Below, one piece after another: positions 14,315-22,260 of a stretch of DNA of 40,695 nt. The stretch spans positions 1-40,695 of the forward strand of contig JACQYK010000145.1 in the NCBI GenBank assembly GCA_016208255.1. The letters run 5' to 3'. Source of the DNA: Deltaproteobacteria bacterium (GTDB lineage Bacteria > Desulfobacterota > RBG-13-43-22). Made by a program: the position numbers and the translations under genes. How positions within the stretch are numbered: position 1 is the first letter of the stretch; each line of letters opens with the position of its first letter. The notes below the pieces were generated by a model. The model was not told the DNA's origin. It searched no databases and worked only from the letters and a program-made list of their open reading frames with translations.

Positions 14315-14986
14315 TCAGGTACTCAGATATTCGTTGACAATTTCGAGCATATGGCTGAGCTTGAATGGCTTGGAAAAAGTCAGGTAACCATATTTTTCAA
14401 CTTCATCTCTGATTCTTTCCTTTAAATTTTTTATTCCAAAGAAACCACTCATATAAACAACCTTTATTCGCGGATCGATCTCCCTGATTTTACTGACCAG
14501 CTCCAATCCGTCCATTTCAGGCATAATGATATCCGTGAAGACCAGATTCGGTTTAAATTCCTTATAAATCTGGTAACCGTTAAGGCCATTGGTCGCGATT
14601 CGAACCTCATACCCCTCCATATGAAAAATTTCTCGAAAAATTTCGTGAAGGCCAAATTCGTCTTCTACGACCAGGATCTTTTTTTTGGCTTCTTTTCCTG
14701 GTACCCCGGGTCCGATTGGCGGAGATTTCCTTTCTGTTAACACTTCGATAATCTCTTTATCCTGCAACCGGTTAATGTGTTCGCTAATCTGGTTTAATCT
14801 CCGTTGCGCCTTTAAAGCTTTTTCGTCATTTAGGGGATTCAGATCGGGATGATAGACTTTGCTGAGCAGACGATGGCTGTTTTTGATATAAGAAAGCGCC
14901 GCCTGCTCTCCCAGTTCATCATAAATCTCTCTCGCTTTATCCAGCAGTCCTAAGTAAGCGAGATCCTTGGCCAGTTCAGTTTTCAT
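14315..14986 (-). CDS. J-domain-like / response-regulator receiver fusion
   Basis: 223 residues in two parts. Residues about 28-75 resemble a J-domain helix II-loop-helix III unit, with KNSHRLLSKVYHPDLNP carrying the diagnostic HPD at 46-48 and a following helix KALKAQRRLNQISEHIN. Residues 102-223 are a receiver domain with acidic pocket EDE (108-110), phosphoacceptor Asp152 in FTDIIMPEMDG, Ser180 and Lys206 in FSKPF. There is no output DNA-binding domain. The HPD suggests stimulation of a DnaK-type ATPase, possibly under phosphorylation control; this is inference. No sensor kinase is nearby. Confidence 0.8.
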   Translation of the reverse strand: MKTELAKDLAYLGLLDKAREIYDELGEQAALSYIKNSHRLLSKVYHPDLNPLNDEKALKAQRRLNQISEHINRLQDKEIIEVLTERKSPPIGPGVPGKEAKKKILVVEDEFGLHEIFREIFHMEGYEVRIATNGLNGYQIYKEFKPNLVFTDIIMPEMDGLELVSKIREIDPRIKVVYMSGFFGIKNLKERIRDEVEKYGYLTFSKPFKLSHMLEIVNEYLST

Positions 14987-15072
14987 TCTGTTGGTTTGTT
15001 TCCTCCATTTTTCCCCTGGCCGGCTGCACCTTCACCAGCTTTACGGATCTATTCATTTATTCTGAAGACAAT

Positions 15073-15270
15073 CTATTTCTCTTTCCCTGTCATTTCTTCT
15101 TTCTCGATTATTAAGCTTTTCTCACATTTATCTCCGCAGAGACCCCCAATCGTTAATACGCCAAATCTTCTACATTTTATATTGTTACAATAAAAAATAT
15201 TCAAGTCTGCCTGGACCATCCTTTCCAGCGGGTCATAACAGTCCACACAAAGCAGCTTTTTTTTCTCCAT
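15073..15270 (-). CDS. Small cysteine-rich zinc-ribbon-like protein, 65 aa
   Basis: Not recognised as a named family. Cys residues at 8 and 11 (CVDC), 28 and 33 (CNNIKC) and 45 and 49 (CGDKC) suggest one or two zinc or metal knuckles. The start is well supported by TGGAGGATAAA just before the ATG. It lies 86 bp upstream of, and on the same strand as, the J-domain/receiver gene, so a common transcript is possible. Cytoplasmic; function unknown. Confidence 0.6.
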   Translation of the reverse strand: MEKKKLLCVDCYDPLERMVQADLNIFYCNNIKCRRFGVLTIGGLCGDKCEKSLIIEKEEMTGKEK

Positions 15271-15336
15271 TTTATCCTCCAGAGGCCCCTGGTTATCTTA
15301 CCGTATCCAGCCGGAAGGATGCCTTTTCCGAACGGA

Positions 15337-15410
15337 TAGATTCTAAAATCATAAGTCTGAGAATTAACCCCTCACTTTCGATACCGCAATTTCAAAGAGG
15401 TTTGGCTGGG
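15337..15410. repeat. Dispersed repeat, uninterrupted copy
   Basis: The first 27 nt (15337-15363) are identical to 34745-34771, and the last 23 nt (15388-15410) match 35062-35084 with two differences. Here the two parts are 24 nt apart; at the other site they are split by a 259-bp element. It sits between glnS and the small zinc-ribbon gene. Confidence 0.75.
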
Positions 15411-15465
15411 ATTTACCGAAAGTTCTAATCCCTCAGCCTCATTTTCCCCTGTGGGGACCACGGCC

Positions 15466-17166
15466 TTACTTTTTGTCCTCTTTTTCAATTTTGGCCCAGG
15501 AGTCTTTCAAAGCCACCGTCCGGTTGAAGATGAGTTTTCCTTTAATCGAATCCACGGGGTCCAGACAGAAATACCCCTGCCTTTCAAATTGAAAAAGCAT
15601 CCCGGGTTTGGCCTCGGCCAGACCGGGTTCCAGTTTGCAGGAAGTAATCGTCGTCAGAGAGTCGGGATTCAGTGTTTTGGTAAAATCCCCCTCTTCCACA
15701 TCCTCCGGGTCAGATTTCAAAAATAAATGCTCGTATATCCGGACTTCGGCATCGATGGCCCGGGCTGCTGAAACCCAATGCAATGTGGCCTTGACCTTGT
15801 GCCCGTCCGGTGAATCGCCTCCCCGGGTCCGGGGATCATAGGTGCAGTGCAGTTCAATGATTTCTCCGGTTTGATCGTCTTTGACCACCCCGACGCAGGT
15901 GATAAAATAGCCATACCTGAGCCGCACCTCCCGGCCCGGTGCCAGACGAAAAAACTTTTTGGGCGGGTCTTCCCGGAAATCATCCCGCTCAATATAGAGG
16001 ACTTTGGAAAAAGGGACTTTCCGGGTCCCCATCCCCGGATCCTCCGGGTTATTGACCGCTTCCATTTCCTCCAGTTGATCTTCCGGATAGTTGTCGATGA
16101 CCACCCTAAGGGGGTGCAATACAGCCATGACCCGTTGGGCTCTCTTATTTAAGTCATCTCTCAGGCAATGTTCCAACAAGGCGATATCGACAACACTGTT
16201 GCTTTTGGAAACCCCGATCCGGTCGCAAAAATTTCGGATGGACTCGGGGGTATATCCCCGCCGGCGCAAACCAGAAATCGTCGGCATTCTCGGATCATCC
16301 CAACTGCTGACCTGGCCATCCTGGACCAGCCTCAGAAGTTTGCGCTTACTCATGACGGTGTAGGTCAGGTTGAGCCGGGCGAACTCGATCTGCTGAGGAT
16401 GAAAAACACCGGCTTCATCCAGGAACCAGTCATAAAGCGGGCGGTGGTCTTCAAATTCGAGGGTGCAGATAGAATGGGTGATGCCTTCTATGGAATCACA
16501 AAGGCCGTGGGTAAAATCATACATGGGATAAATACACCATCGGTCTCCGGTCCGATGGTGGTCGGCGTGAAGGATACGGTACATCACCGGATCCCGCATA
16601 TTTAAATTGGGCGAGGTCATATCGATTTTAGCCCTTAAGGTCCTCGATCCGTCTTCAAACTCTCCGGCCCGCATCCGTTCCAAGAGCTTCAGATTATCCT
16701 CTAGGGGGCGGTTGCGATAAGGGCTGTCCCGGCCGGGTTCGGTCAGAGTGCCCCTATAGGCGCGGATTTCCTCGGCCGTTAAATCACAAACATAGGCCCG
16801 CCTTTTTTGGATCAGTTGGAGGGCGCAGTCGTAGATTTGTTCGAAGTAGTCTGAAGCATAAAACAACCGGTCTCCCCAATCAAATCCCAGCCATTTTACA
16901 TCCTCTTGTATGGATTCCACGTACTCCACTTCTTCCTTGGCGGGATTGGTATCGTCAAAACGAAGATTGCAAAGACCTTGAAATTCAGCCGCTAAGCCAA
17001 AGTTGAGACAGATGGATTTGGCGTGGCCGATATGGAGGTAACCGTTGGGTTCGGGAGGAAAACGGGTGTGGACCCGGCCTTGATATTTTTGGGTCTTCAA
17101 ATCCTCCAAAATAATTTCTTTGATAAAATGGGAAGACAAGGCGGAACCGGTTGGGGACATGTTCAA
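15466..17166 (-). CDS. glnS: Glutaminyl-tRNA synthetase
   Basis: Class I synthetase that charges tRNA-Gln. 566 residues, close to the usual 550-560. HIGH motif in [15 protein letters not shown] (about 38-52) and KMSKS-like [10 protein letters not shown] in the Rossmann core; the segment [24 protein letters not shown] is typical of GlnS rather than GluRS. The C-terminal beta-barrel anticodon-binding region ends with [10 protein letters not shown] and [12 protein letters not shown]. Its presence suggests direct charging rather than only the transamidation route. Monocistronic as far as visible. Confidence 0.97.
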   Translation of the reverse strand: MNMSPTGSALSSHFIKEIILEDLKTQKYQGRVHTRFPPEPNGYLHIGHAKSICLNFGLAAEFQGLCNLRFDDTNPAKEEVEYVESIQEDVKWLGFDWGDRLFYASDYFEQIYDCALQLIQKRRAYVCDLTAEEIRAYRGTLTEPGRDSPYRNRPLEDNLKLLERMRAGEFEDGSRTLRAKIDMTSPNLNMRDPVMYRILHADHHRTGDRWCIYPMYDFTHGLCDSIEGITHSICTLEFEDHRPLYDWFLDEAGVFHPQQIEFARLNLTYTVMSKRKLLRLVQDGQVSSWDDPRMPTISGLRRRGYTPESIRNFCDRIGVSKSNSVVDIALLEHCLRDDLNKRAQRVMAVLHPLRVVIDNYPEDQLEEMEAVNNPEDPGMGTRKVPFSKVLYIERDDFREDPPKKFFRLAPGREVRLRYGYFITCVGVVKDDQTGEIIELHCTYDPRTRGGDSPDGHKVKATLHWVSAARAIDAEVRIYEHLFLKSDPEDVEEGDFTKTLNPDSLTTITSCKLEPGLAEAKPGMLFQFERQGYFCLDPVDSIKGKLIFNRTVALKDSWAKIEKEDKK

Positions 17167-17264
17167 TACTCCTCAGTAGTAGGCTTAAATTTCTATTTTA
17201 ATAATCTCCATAATGACAAAATGGTTGCAAATTCTCAACCAAAATATGCAGGAACTGGGGGGAT

Positions 17265-17286
17265 GACTTTTTACGAACTTGTCAAT
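17265..17286. repeat. Isolated end of the composite repeat
   Basis: Exact 22-nt match to 8327-8348 (GACTTTTTACGAACTTGTCA plus AT). It overlaps the last codons of the COG3357-type gene by 5 bp, so the repeat supplies the C-terminal residues or stop of that gene. Confidence 0.65.
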
Positions 17287-17614
17287 AGTCATCCCGGTCT
17301 GTTTTTGAAAGACCTGTTTGGATCAAGAACCGGGGTGGCGTAATAGCCTCACTTCGGCACAAAAAACATCTGCCCGGTGGGGTGAGCCGTTCCCTCTTTC
17401 GAAAGACATACCCGCAGTCCCTGCAGGTTGAAGGTATGAGAACAAATTTCCCCCCCAAAGAGTGGGACCGGGCAATATGGGTCAGATGTTCATAGACCTC
17501 CTTTTCCCGGATGCCGACGGCCTGGGAGATTACTTTGGCCGAGACGGGCTGTTCTTTTAATACGAAAATAATGGATTGTCGTACAGTACCCATGGTTAGA
17601 TTCAAAAAGTTCAA
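17282..17614 (-). CDS. HTH/zinc-ribbon predicted transcriptional regulator (COG3357 type)
   Basis: 110 residues: an N-terminal winged helix (MGTVRQSIIFVLKEQPVSAKVISQAVGIREKEVYEHLTHIARS) fused to a zinc ribbon with CRDCGYVFRKRERLTPPGRCFLCRS, where four Cys bind zinc. This matches the predicted regulator family COG3357, also found in archaea. The likely start is at 17614 or seven codons later at the second Met. The C-terminal tail (about the last 10 residues) comes from repeat-like DNA and is probably not functional. Targets unknown. Confidence 0.82.
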   Translation of the reverse strand: MNFLNLTMGTVRQSIIFVLKEQPVSAKVISQAVGIREKEVYEHLTHIARSHSLGGKFVLIPSTCRDCGYVFRKRERLTPPGRCFLCRSEAITPPRFLIQTGLSKTDRDDY

Positions 17615-17640
17615 ACCGTCATGCCAGCTTTTGGTGGCCT

Positions 17641-17732
17641 GATGCTTTCACAAGGCAGGCCGTGATGCCTGCACAAGGCAGGCCGTGATGCCTGCACAAG
17701 GCAGGCCGTGATGCCCGCAAAAGGCAGACCGG
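17641..17732. repeat. Four tandem copies of a 23-bp unit
   Basis: Units start at 17641, 17664, 17687 and 17710, with no spacers. The two central units are identical and the outer two degenerate. Each full unit contains a small hairpin GCCTGC-ACAAG-GCAGGC. The array runs directly into cloverleaf copy 5. It is not a CRISPR: the repeats touch each other. Confidence 0.85.
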
Positions 17733-17795
17733 GACACCACGAGCCGGTCAGCTTGAGTGACCTAAAAAGGCATCCATGCGGATGCCGGACCGGTC
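17727..17795 (+). repeat. Cloverleaf dual-hairpin element, copy 5
   Basis: The outer stem GACCGG/CCGGTC (17727-17732/17790-17795) encloses a weak hairpin GGTCA/TGACC (17746-17762) and hairpin B GGCATCC/GGATGCC (17769-17786, loop ATGC). The linker CTAAAA and the flank ACACCA match copy 6 near 34890-34930. Hairpin B differs from copy 6 by a paired A-T to T-A change. Confidence 0.72.
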
Positions 17796-17954
17796 GGGTC
17801 CCTGCTTGGTTTCAATTCCTATCTTATTAAGAACATCTTAAAAAGGTTCCCGGGCCGTGTCAAGGATTGAAACCTGAATCCTAATTTATTTACTAACAGC
17901 TCCCTTTACCTAAAATGACAAAACCGATCTGTAATTAAACTTTTCTTGCCTTTT

Positions 17955-17994
17955 CTTTAATAAGTCTTTATGGTATTAAAAAAACTTTAATAAG
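17955..17994 (+). promoter_or_regulatory. Direct repeats in the Fic promoter region
   Basis: CTTTAATAAG occurs at 17955-17964 and again at 17985-17994, exactly 30 bp apart (about three helical turns). ATTAAAaaaacTTTAAT forms a dyad over the second copy. TTGCCT (17946-17951) and TATGGT 17 bp later could be the promoter. The C-terminal HTH of the Fic protein may bind here; this is inference. Confidence 0.35.
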
Positions 17995-18005
17995 GGCTTT
18001 GGGCC

Positions 18006-19166
18006 ATGCAGAGAGGACCTACAGGAAAATTTGTCGTTGCTTCAACCGTGGGGAATGAAACCGTCCGGGCCTTTGTACCCAACCCGCTGCCACCGAAACC
18101 GCCCCTTGAAATTGATGAATCGCTCAGGGATGTTTTAGATCATGCCCTTCTCGCTCTGGGTCGTCTTGATAGTCTCAGCACACTGCTGCCGGCCACAAAT
18201 CTGTTCTTGTATATGTATGTTCGTAAGGAAGCCGTGGTCTCATCCCAGATTGAAGGGACGCAATCTTCTCTATCCGATTTACTCCTTTATGAACTCAAAG
18301 AGGCTCCTGGTGTACCGCTTGACGACGTTGCCGAAGTGTCTAATTATGTTGCCGCCCTCGAATACGGCCTAAAACGATTGAAGGAAAAGTTTCCTCTTTC
18401 AAACCGTTTGATCCGGGAAATTCATAAAATTTTGTTGTCCCACGGACGGGGAAGCGACAAATCACCCGGTGAGTTTCGACGCTCCCAAAATTGGATTGGG
18501 GGTACGCGGCCGGGAAACGCCGTCTTTGTTCCGCCTCCACCCGAGAAACTTCCTGAGGCCCTTTCCGCACTGGAAATGTTCCTCCATGACCGGCCAGGGA
18601 AAACCCCCGTCCTGATAAAAGCCGCTTTGGCTCATGTTCAATTTGAGACTATTCATCCTTTCCTTGATGGGAACGGGAGGGTGGGGAGACTCCTCATCCC
18701 GCTTATGCTATGCTCAGAAGGAATTTTGCAGGAGCCGCTTCTCTATTTGAGCCTTTATTTTAAGATCCGGCGAAGAGAATACTATGATTTTCTCAACAGG
18801 GTTCGGGTCGAAGGTGACTGGGAAGGGTGGCTTCGATTTTTTGCTGAAGGGGTGTCGCAGATGGCTGAGAACGCCGTGGTAACTGCGCGCCGGCTTGTGG
18901 ATCTGATCAGTGAGGATAAAAATCTTATAAACGGCCTGGGAAGGCCGTCAGGGTCGTGTCTTCAGATACACCAGATCCTCCAAAGACGTCCGATAAACAC
19001 TATCGGCTCCCTGTCAAAGGGAACAGGCCTCTCAGTTCCAACCGTTACCAGTGGGTTGCAGGCCATGATTAAAGCAGGACTGGTGGAGGAAATCACCGGT
19101 AGGCGCAGGCACCGCATTTTTAAGTATACCAAATATCTGGAAATCATTTATGAAGGAACGGGATAG
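18006..19166 (+). CDS. Fic family protein with C-terminal winged HTH
   Basis: 386 residues. Fic proteins transfer AMP (or another nucleotide moiety) from ATP to hydroxyl groups of target proteins. The active-site loop HPFLDGNGRVGR starts at His217 and matches HxFx(D/E)GNGRxxR fully. The N-terminal region holds the self-inhibitory helix motif SSQIEG (Ser79 to Glu83-Gly84), so this is a class II enzyme controlled in cis. The C-terminal ~60 residues (SLSKGTGLSVPTVTSGLQAMIKAGLVEEITGRRRHRIFKY) form a winged HTH suited to autoregulation. It stands alone beside decayed genes, in an accessory-looking segment. Target unknown. Confidence 0.93.
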   Translation: MQRGPTGKFVVASTVGNETVRAFVPNPLPPKPPLEIDESLRDVLDHALLALGRLDSLSTLLPATNLFLYMYVRKEAVVSSQIEGTQSSLSDLLLYELKEAPGVPLDDVAEVSNYVAALEYGLKRLKEKFPLSNRLIREIHKILLSHGRGSDKSPGEFRRSQNWIGGTRPGNAVFVPPPPEKLPEALSALEMFLHDRPGKTPVLIKAALAHVQFETIHPFLDGNGRVGRLLIPLMLCSEGILQEPLLYLSLYFKIRRREYYDFLNRVRVEGDWEGWLRFFAEGVSQMAENAVVTARRLVDLISEDKNLINGLGRPSGSCLQIHQILQRRPINTIGSLSKGTGLSVPTVTSGLQAMIKAGLVEEITGRRRHRIFKYTKYLEIIYEGTG

Positions 19167-19502
19167 CTTAAACATGTTTGTTGAAATTGTTTTTCTTAGT
19201 CGCATAATTTGACTTACCCAGGAAAAATGTAATCCCCAGGGTGTCCTTCCCCTATTTTTATCTCATCTGCAGAATGGGAAGGAGGGATTTTTAGGCAATT
19301 CCCAATTTATCATGAGATTTTAAAAGACGGAGCCTTGGTGGCATGAGACCAAACCCAATCGTACGTATTGGCAGGAAAAGGCAGAGGAAGATTTGGCTTC
19401 GGCTGGCTTTTCGATAATCGACAAAAAGCCGATTATCGGCCCTTGGTTGAATTCGATGCGGAACAGATAAAAGAAATTATTTTGGAAAGTCGAAAATTTG
19501 TT

Positions 19503-19706
19503 TTAGCCATGGGAAAAATTATTGAATCCCCGGCTTCTGGAACTCGCAGCAAACACGTCCTTCCCATAGAGCACCAACCGTTCTTTCCCCTGTCCCATTT
19601 TTTCAAAATGGAAAGAACGGGACTGGTCGATGTCCGCCTCAAAGGATCCGGGAAGGGGATCCTTATCCTGGATACCCTCCGGATCGTTCCAATCCATAAA
19701 CTGCCA
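19503..19706 (-). pseudogene. Unrecognised coding-like fragment
   Basis: A short frame reading MDWNDPEGIQDKDPLPG and HFEKMGQGKERLVLYGKDVF has natural codon choice and a plausible protein texture but no upstream continuation (TAA just before). It is bounded by stops on both sides. It is probably a remnant of a larger gene. The rest of 19167-19802 shows only short, conflicting frames, including a plus-strand YWQEKAEEDLASAGF fragment near 19366-19410, and no supported gene. Confidence 0.3.
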
Positions 19707-19802
19707 TTAAATGGATGAACCGCCAGGGCTCCAACAATCCAGGATATCCTGAAGATAACTATTCTTCTTTCATTTTTTGGCTCGTCTGTTTCACTGCTAA
19801 GC

Positions 19803-20449
19803 GTGAAGAAAAAGCCTTTGGAGGCAACATCATGCGAAACTATCACTGTTGAGGCTATCTGTTGTGATTCTCCAAATACCGAATTCCATCAATGGGTAGT
19901 ATTCTCAAAAGAATATTCTCCAACTAAAGCTGCTATTAAAAATTTCTTGAACATAGGGAGATTACCCCCCAGAGCTCCGAAGAACAAGCTCAAGTTGATG
20001 AAGAAATCTTAAAAAAAAGGACGGTACAAATTTTTTGTGAAATTGATGAGCAAAACATCCCCAAACTCCCCCCACAGGGGAGGGCCTTCTCCGTCCTCCC
20101 GACACAAGTTTTTCTTCCGGTTCGCATAAACGTCCAGGCAGACTGGCTTCTTGATATCAGTAGAAAAAGCTTTATGGACATAAAGGGCAATTCCTGGCAA
20201 CAGGAAATTCTGGGGCAACTCCCCGAACTGCTCAGATGTTTCCTGGAATGGCTGGTTGATGAGGAGAGGCCTAAAGAAGCGGGTTGGTGGGAAGGCTACA
20301 ACATCCTCCCCGTCATTGACGGAACTGATCAACGTTTTGACCTGTTTGGCAAAGACTTTAAGAAAGATTTTGCAGATGTTCTGAGAGATTTTAAATTCCT
20401 GCCTGTATTAGCGAAAAGTGGATATGCTTTCGTCTCACCGCGGCTTTGA
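19803..20449 (+). pseudogene. Remnant of a sacsin/Hsp90-type ATPase-like protein, frameshifted
   Basis: Two frames join into one protein-like run. The first (from 19803) gives WVVFSKEYSPTKAAIKNFLNIG. At the C6 run 19965-19970 the meaningful frame shifts to QVDEEILKKRTVQIFCEIDEQ, GRAFSVLPTQVFLPVRINVQADWLLDISR, SWQQEILGQLPELLRCFLEWLV and GYNILPVIDGTDQRFDLFG, ending at 20449. The LPT...QADWLL...SR...W..EIL pattern resembles the region after the HATPase domain in bacterial sacsin-like proteins, often found in defence islands. The ATPase domain itself is missing. The shift fits loss of one C, so a base-call error is possible, but the missing N-terminus is not explained by that. Confidence 0.55.
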
Positions 20450-20526
20450 CTATCCGAAATATGTCGGTCATCCCGCAATTGGCGCACGTTTAAAACATGT
20501 TCAGTAATATTTTCTATCCATTTTGA

Positions 20527-20784
20527 GTTGATTTTGATTCCTTAGTTACTAAAAGTTTTAGTTGGTTGGCGAGTCCACTGGCTGAACCGACCAAAATCAG
20601 AGTAGACAGCGTACATCGGTTCAAAGGTCTCGAAGTTCAAGTAGGAATCCTTTGGGGATTTGAAAACATTGATAAGGAAAAAGACAGAGAAGTCGCCTAT
20701 GTTGGCCTTTCAAGACCAATTTCTGAATTGCACCTCGTAGGAAACCAAAATTCCTGTATCAAGCTTCTCGAAGAAAAGGATTAA
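20527..20784 (+). pseudogene. C-terminal remnant of a UvrD-like superfamily 1 helicase
   Basis: Open frame after a TGA at 20524. It contains IRVDSVHRFKGLEVQVGILWGF, matching the UvrD/Rep motif around HxxKGLE, and YVGLSRPISELHLVG, matching motif VI (YVxLSRA), where the expected Ala after Arg is Pro. Walker A and all N-terminal motifs are absent, so only about 80 residues of the second RecA-like domain survive. It follows the sacsin-like remnant on the same strand, suggesting that both came from one lost multi-gene locus. Confidence 0.65.
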
Positions 20785-20870
20785 GATTGCAATACAAAAG
20801 GTCTTGATGGAAGGAATGTCGTGCTTAGATCACCTTGCCTTTCGGATTTATCGATGTTATAGTTCAAACC

Positions 20871-21239
20871 ATGAAAAAAATTATCCTGGCTCCTTTGCTA
20901 TCGGCCTTTATCCTGCCCGGACTGGGCCAGGTGGTCAATGGGCAGTTTCGCAAGGCGGGGCTTTTGATAGCCGCTGTATCGCTGTTGTTCCTGTCTCTTT
21001 TTTTTAAGGTCCTCTATGACCTCAATAAGTTTTTCCTGTCTCTTCCCCCCGAGGCTTATGGTAAAAATTCTCCGCCTTTTTCAGCGGCGGCTCAAACTTT
21101 GTCCCGGCAGGATAACGGTCTATTGATTATTTTATTATTGCTTTTAGCCGGGGTCTGGGTTTATGGGGTATGGGACGCCTTTGCCGTGGCCTCGAAGAAG
21201 GGAAAAATCAATTCTGATGCGTCAATTTTTAGTGGATGA
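20871..21239 (+). CDS. TM2-like small integral membrane protein
   Basis: 122 residues starting at MKKIILAPLLSAFILPGLGQVVNGQF, which carries the PGLGQxxNGQ turn of TM2/DUF5683-type proteins, then a second hydrophobic segment (AGLLIAAVSLLFLSLFF) and a C-terminal one (GLLIILLLLLAGVWVYGVWDAF). About three membrane segments are predicted. The ATG at 20871 is preferred because the TM2 motif begins there and upstream residues are poor. It overlaps the next gene by 23 nt. Function unknown; probably inner membrane. Confidence 0.7.
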   Translation: MKKIILAPLLSAFILPGLGQVVNGQFRKAGLLIAAVSLLFLSLFFKVLYDLNKFFLSLPPEAYGKNSPPFSAAAQTLSRQDNGLLIILLLLLAGVWVYGVWDAFAVASKKGKINSDASIFSG

Positions 21240-21549
21240 GATTCCCCGCCGACAAATGGAGGAAATAGAAGTCTATTTAAAAGAAAAGACTGTTTCCTCC
21301 GGCATGAAAGAAATATTCTGGCTGGAAATTCCGGAAAGGCTGCTTTCGCCGGTCCAAGAGGAGCATAAAGCCTGCGGCCCCCATTATCTGGCCATTGAAA
21401 CAGGGCAGGATTTTATAAAGTTTGAGTTTCTGGTCCGCTGCCGCAACCGGCTCCGTTGTGATTGCGTTCAGTATGCCACCCCCCCGCAGGAGACTTACTT
21501 AATGGACTTTGCCCATACCCTTATTCAGGGCCTTGATTTAAAGGCGTGA
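21217..21549 (+). CDS. Conserved hypothetical protein, 110 aa
   Basis: Not recognised. The protein begins MRQFLVDEIPRRQMEEIEVYLKE and contains IFWLEIPERLLSPVQEEHKACGPHYLAIETG and a RCRNRLRCDCVQYATPP segment with three Cys. The start at 21217 overlaps the TM2-like gene, suggesting translational coupling. The texture is that of a real soluble protein and the context suggests it acts with the membrane protein upstream, but no function can be given. Confidence 0.65.
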   Translation: MRQFLVDEIPRRQMEEIEVYLKEKTVSSGMKEIFWLEIPERLLSPVQEEHKACGPHYLAIETGQDFIKFEFLVRCRNRLRCDCVQYATPPQETYLMDFAHTLIQGLDLKA

Positions 21550-21668
21550 GTCGTGAAGCGTAAGGCGTAAGGCGCGGGGGAAGAGTCAAAACAGGGGTAT
21601 GATTGGAGGGGAAGGGGGCCATCCTTTTAATTTCCTGCCTCTCACCCCTCACCCCTCACGCCTCACGT
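21541..21668. repeat. Low-complexity GTGAGGCGTAAGG-type repeat
   Basis: GGCGTGAGTCGTGAAGCG and GTAAGGCGTAAGGCG near 21541-21575 face CTCACCCCTCACCCCTCACG (from about 21642) as an imperfect inverted repeat between convergent genes. This kind of sequence is common between genes in Desulfobacterota. Confidence 0.4.
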
Positions 21669-21672
21669 CTTT

Positions 21673-22260
21673 TTACTTTTGAACCCACTGCTTGTCGTCC
21701 TTCTGAATCCACCAGCCGCGTTCGGCGGATTGTTGCCATTTCCTGGCAAAAATACGTTGCACCTTGCCGATCTGGTCGGAAGTAATATTCATAGACTTGG
21801 CCACTTCCTGATAAAGGGCCAGGCGGTCCCGATTCTCGGCCTCCACTAAAGATTTTACTTCTCTCTTTTCGGCCGGGGCCAAATCCTTGTTGTTGAGAAT
21901 CTCGACCAAGCCTGTTCTCCCTTCCCCAACGACCCCTTTTTGAAAAAAGGGGGCCAACCGCGGAAACCGTTCTCGGATTTGTTGCTTCAAATTTTGAATG
22001 GCCGGGCTTGACCCATCGCCCCCTCTCTGGGCATAAGCCAGATTTCGGTTGAATATTAAATTTTTAAGGTGATTTATGGAGCTTTGAGGACCGGAGGGGG
22101 AGGTCGGGGGTGGAGTTTCCATTTTTCGAATATCGTCTATAATATCACCGGCCTTTTTTTCCACTTCCTTGGCCGGAAAGTAAACATTGACGGTCACACA
22201 GGACATAACAATGCTTAAAAGCCATAAGGGGAAAATCAAACGCATTTTATTAACTTTCAT
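21673..22260 (-). CDS. DUF1318 / YdbL-like lipoprotein
   Basis: 195 residues. A signal peptide ends at a probable lipid-modified Cys21 (LSIVMSC). The mature N-terminus VTVNVYFPAKEVEKKAGDIIDDI resembles the beta-strand segment of the small lipoprotein YnbE. The C-terminal ~80 residues (LVEAENRDRLALYQEVAKSMNITSDQIGKVQRIFA to KDDKQWVQK) are the YdbL/DUF1318 domain. In E. coli YnbE, YdbL and YdbH form the intermembrane lipid-transport system; here the first two may be fused. Its ATG overlaps the end of the YdbH-like gene by 11 nt, so the two are co-translated. Confidence 0.85.
   Translation of the reverse strand: MKVNKMRLIFPLWLLSIVMSCVTVNVYFPAKEVEKKAGDIIDDIRKMETPPPTSPSGPQSSINHLKNLIFNRNLAYAQRGGDGSSPAIQNLKQQIRERFPRLAPFFQKGVVGEGRTGLVEILNNKDLAPAEKREVKSLVEAENRDRLALYQEVAKSMNITSDQIGKVQRIFARKWQQSAERGWWIQKDDKQWVQK

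Noticed and set aside
17641-17732. CRISPR array
   Set aside because: The repeats are contiguous 23-mers without spacers, and no cas gene is nearby.
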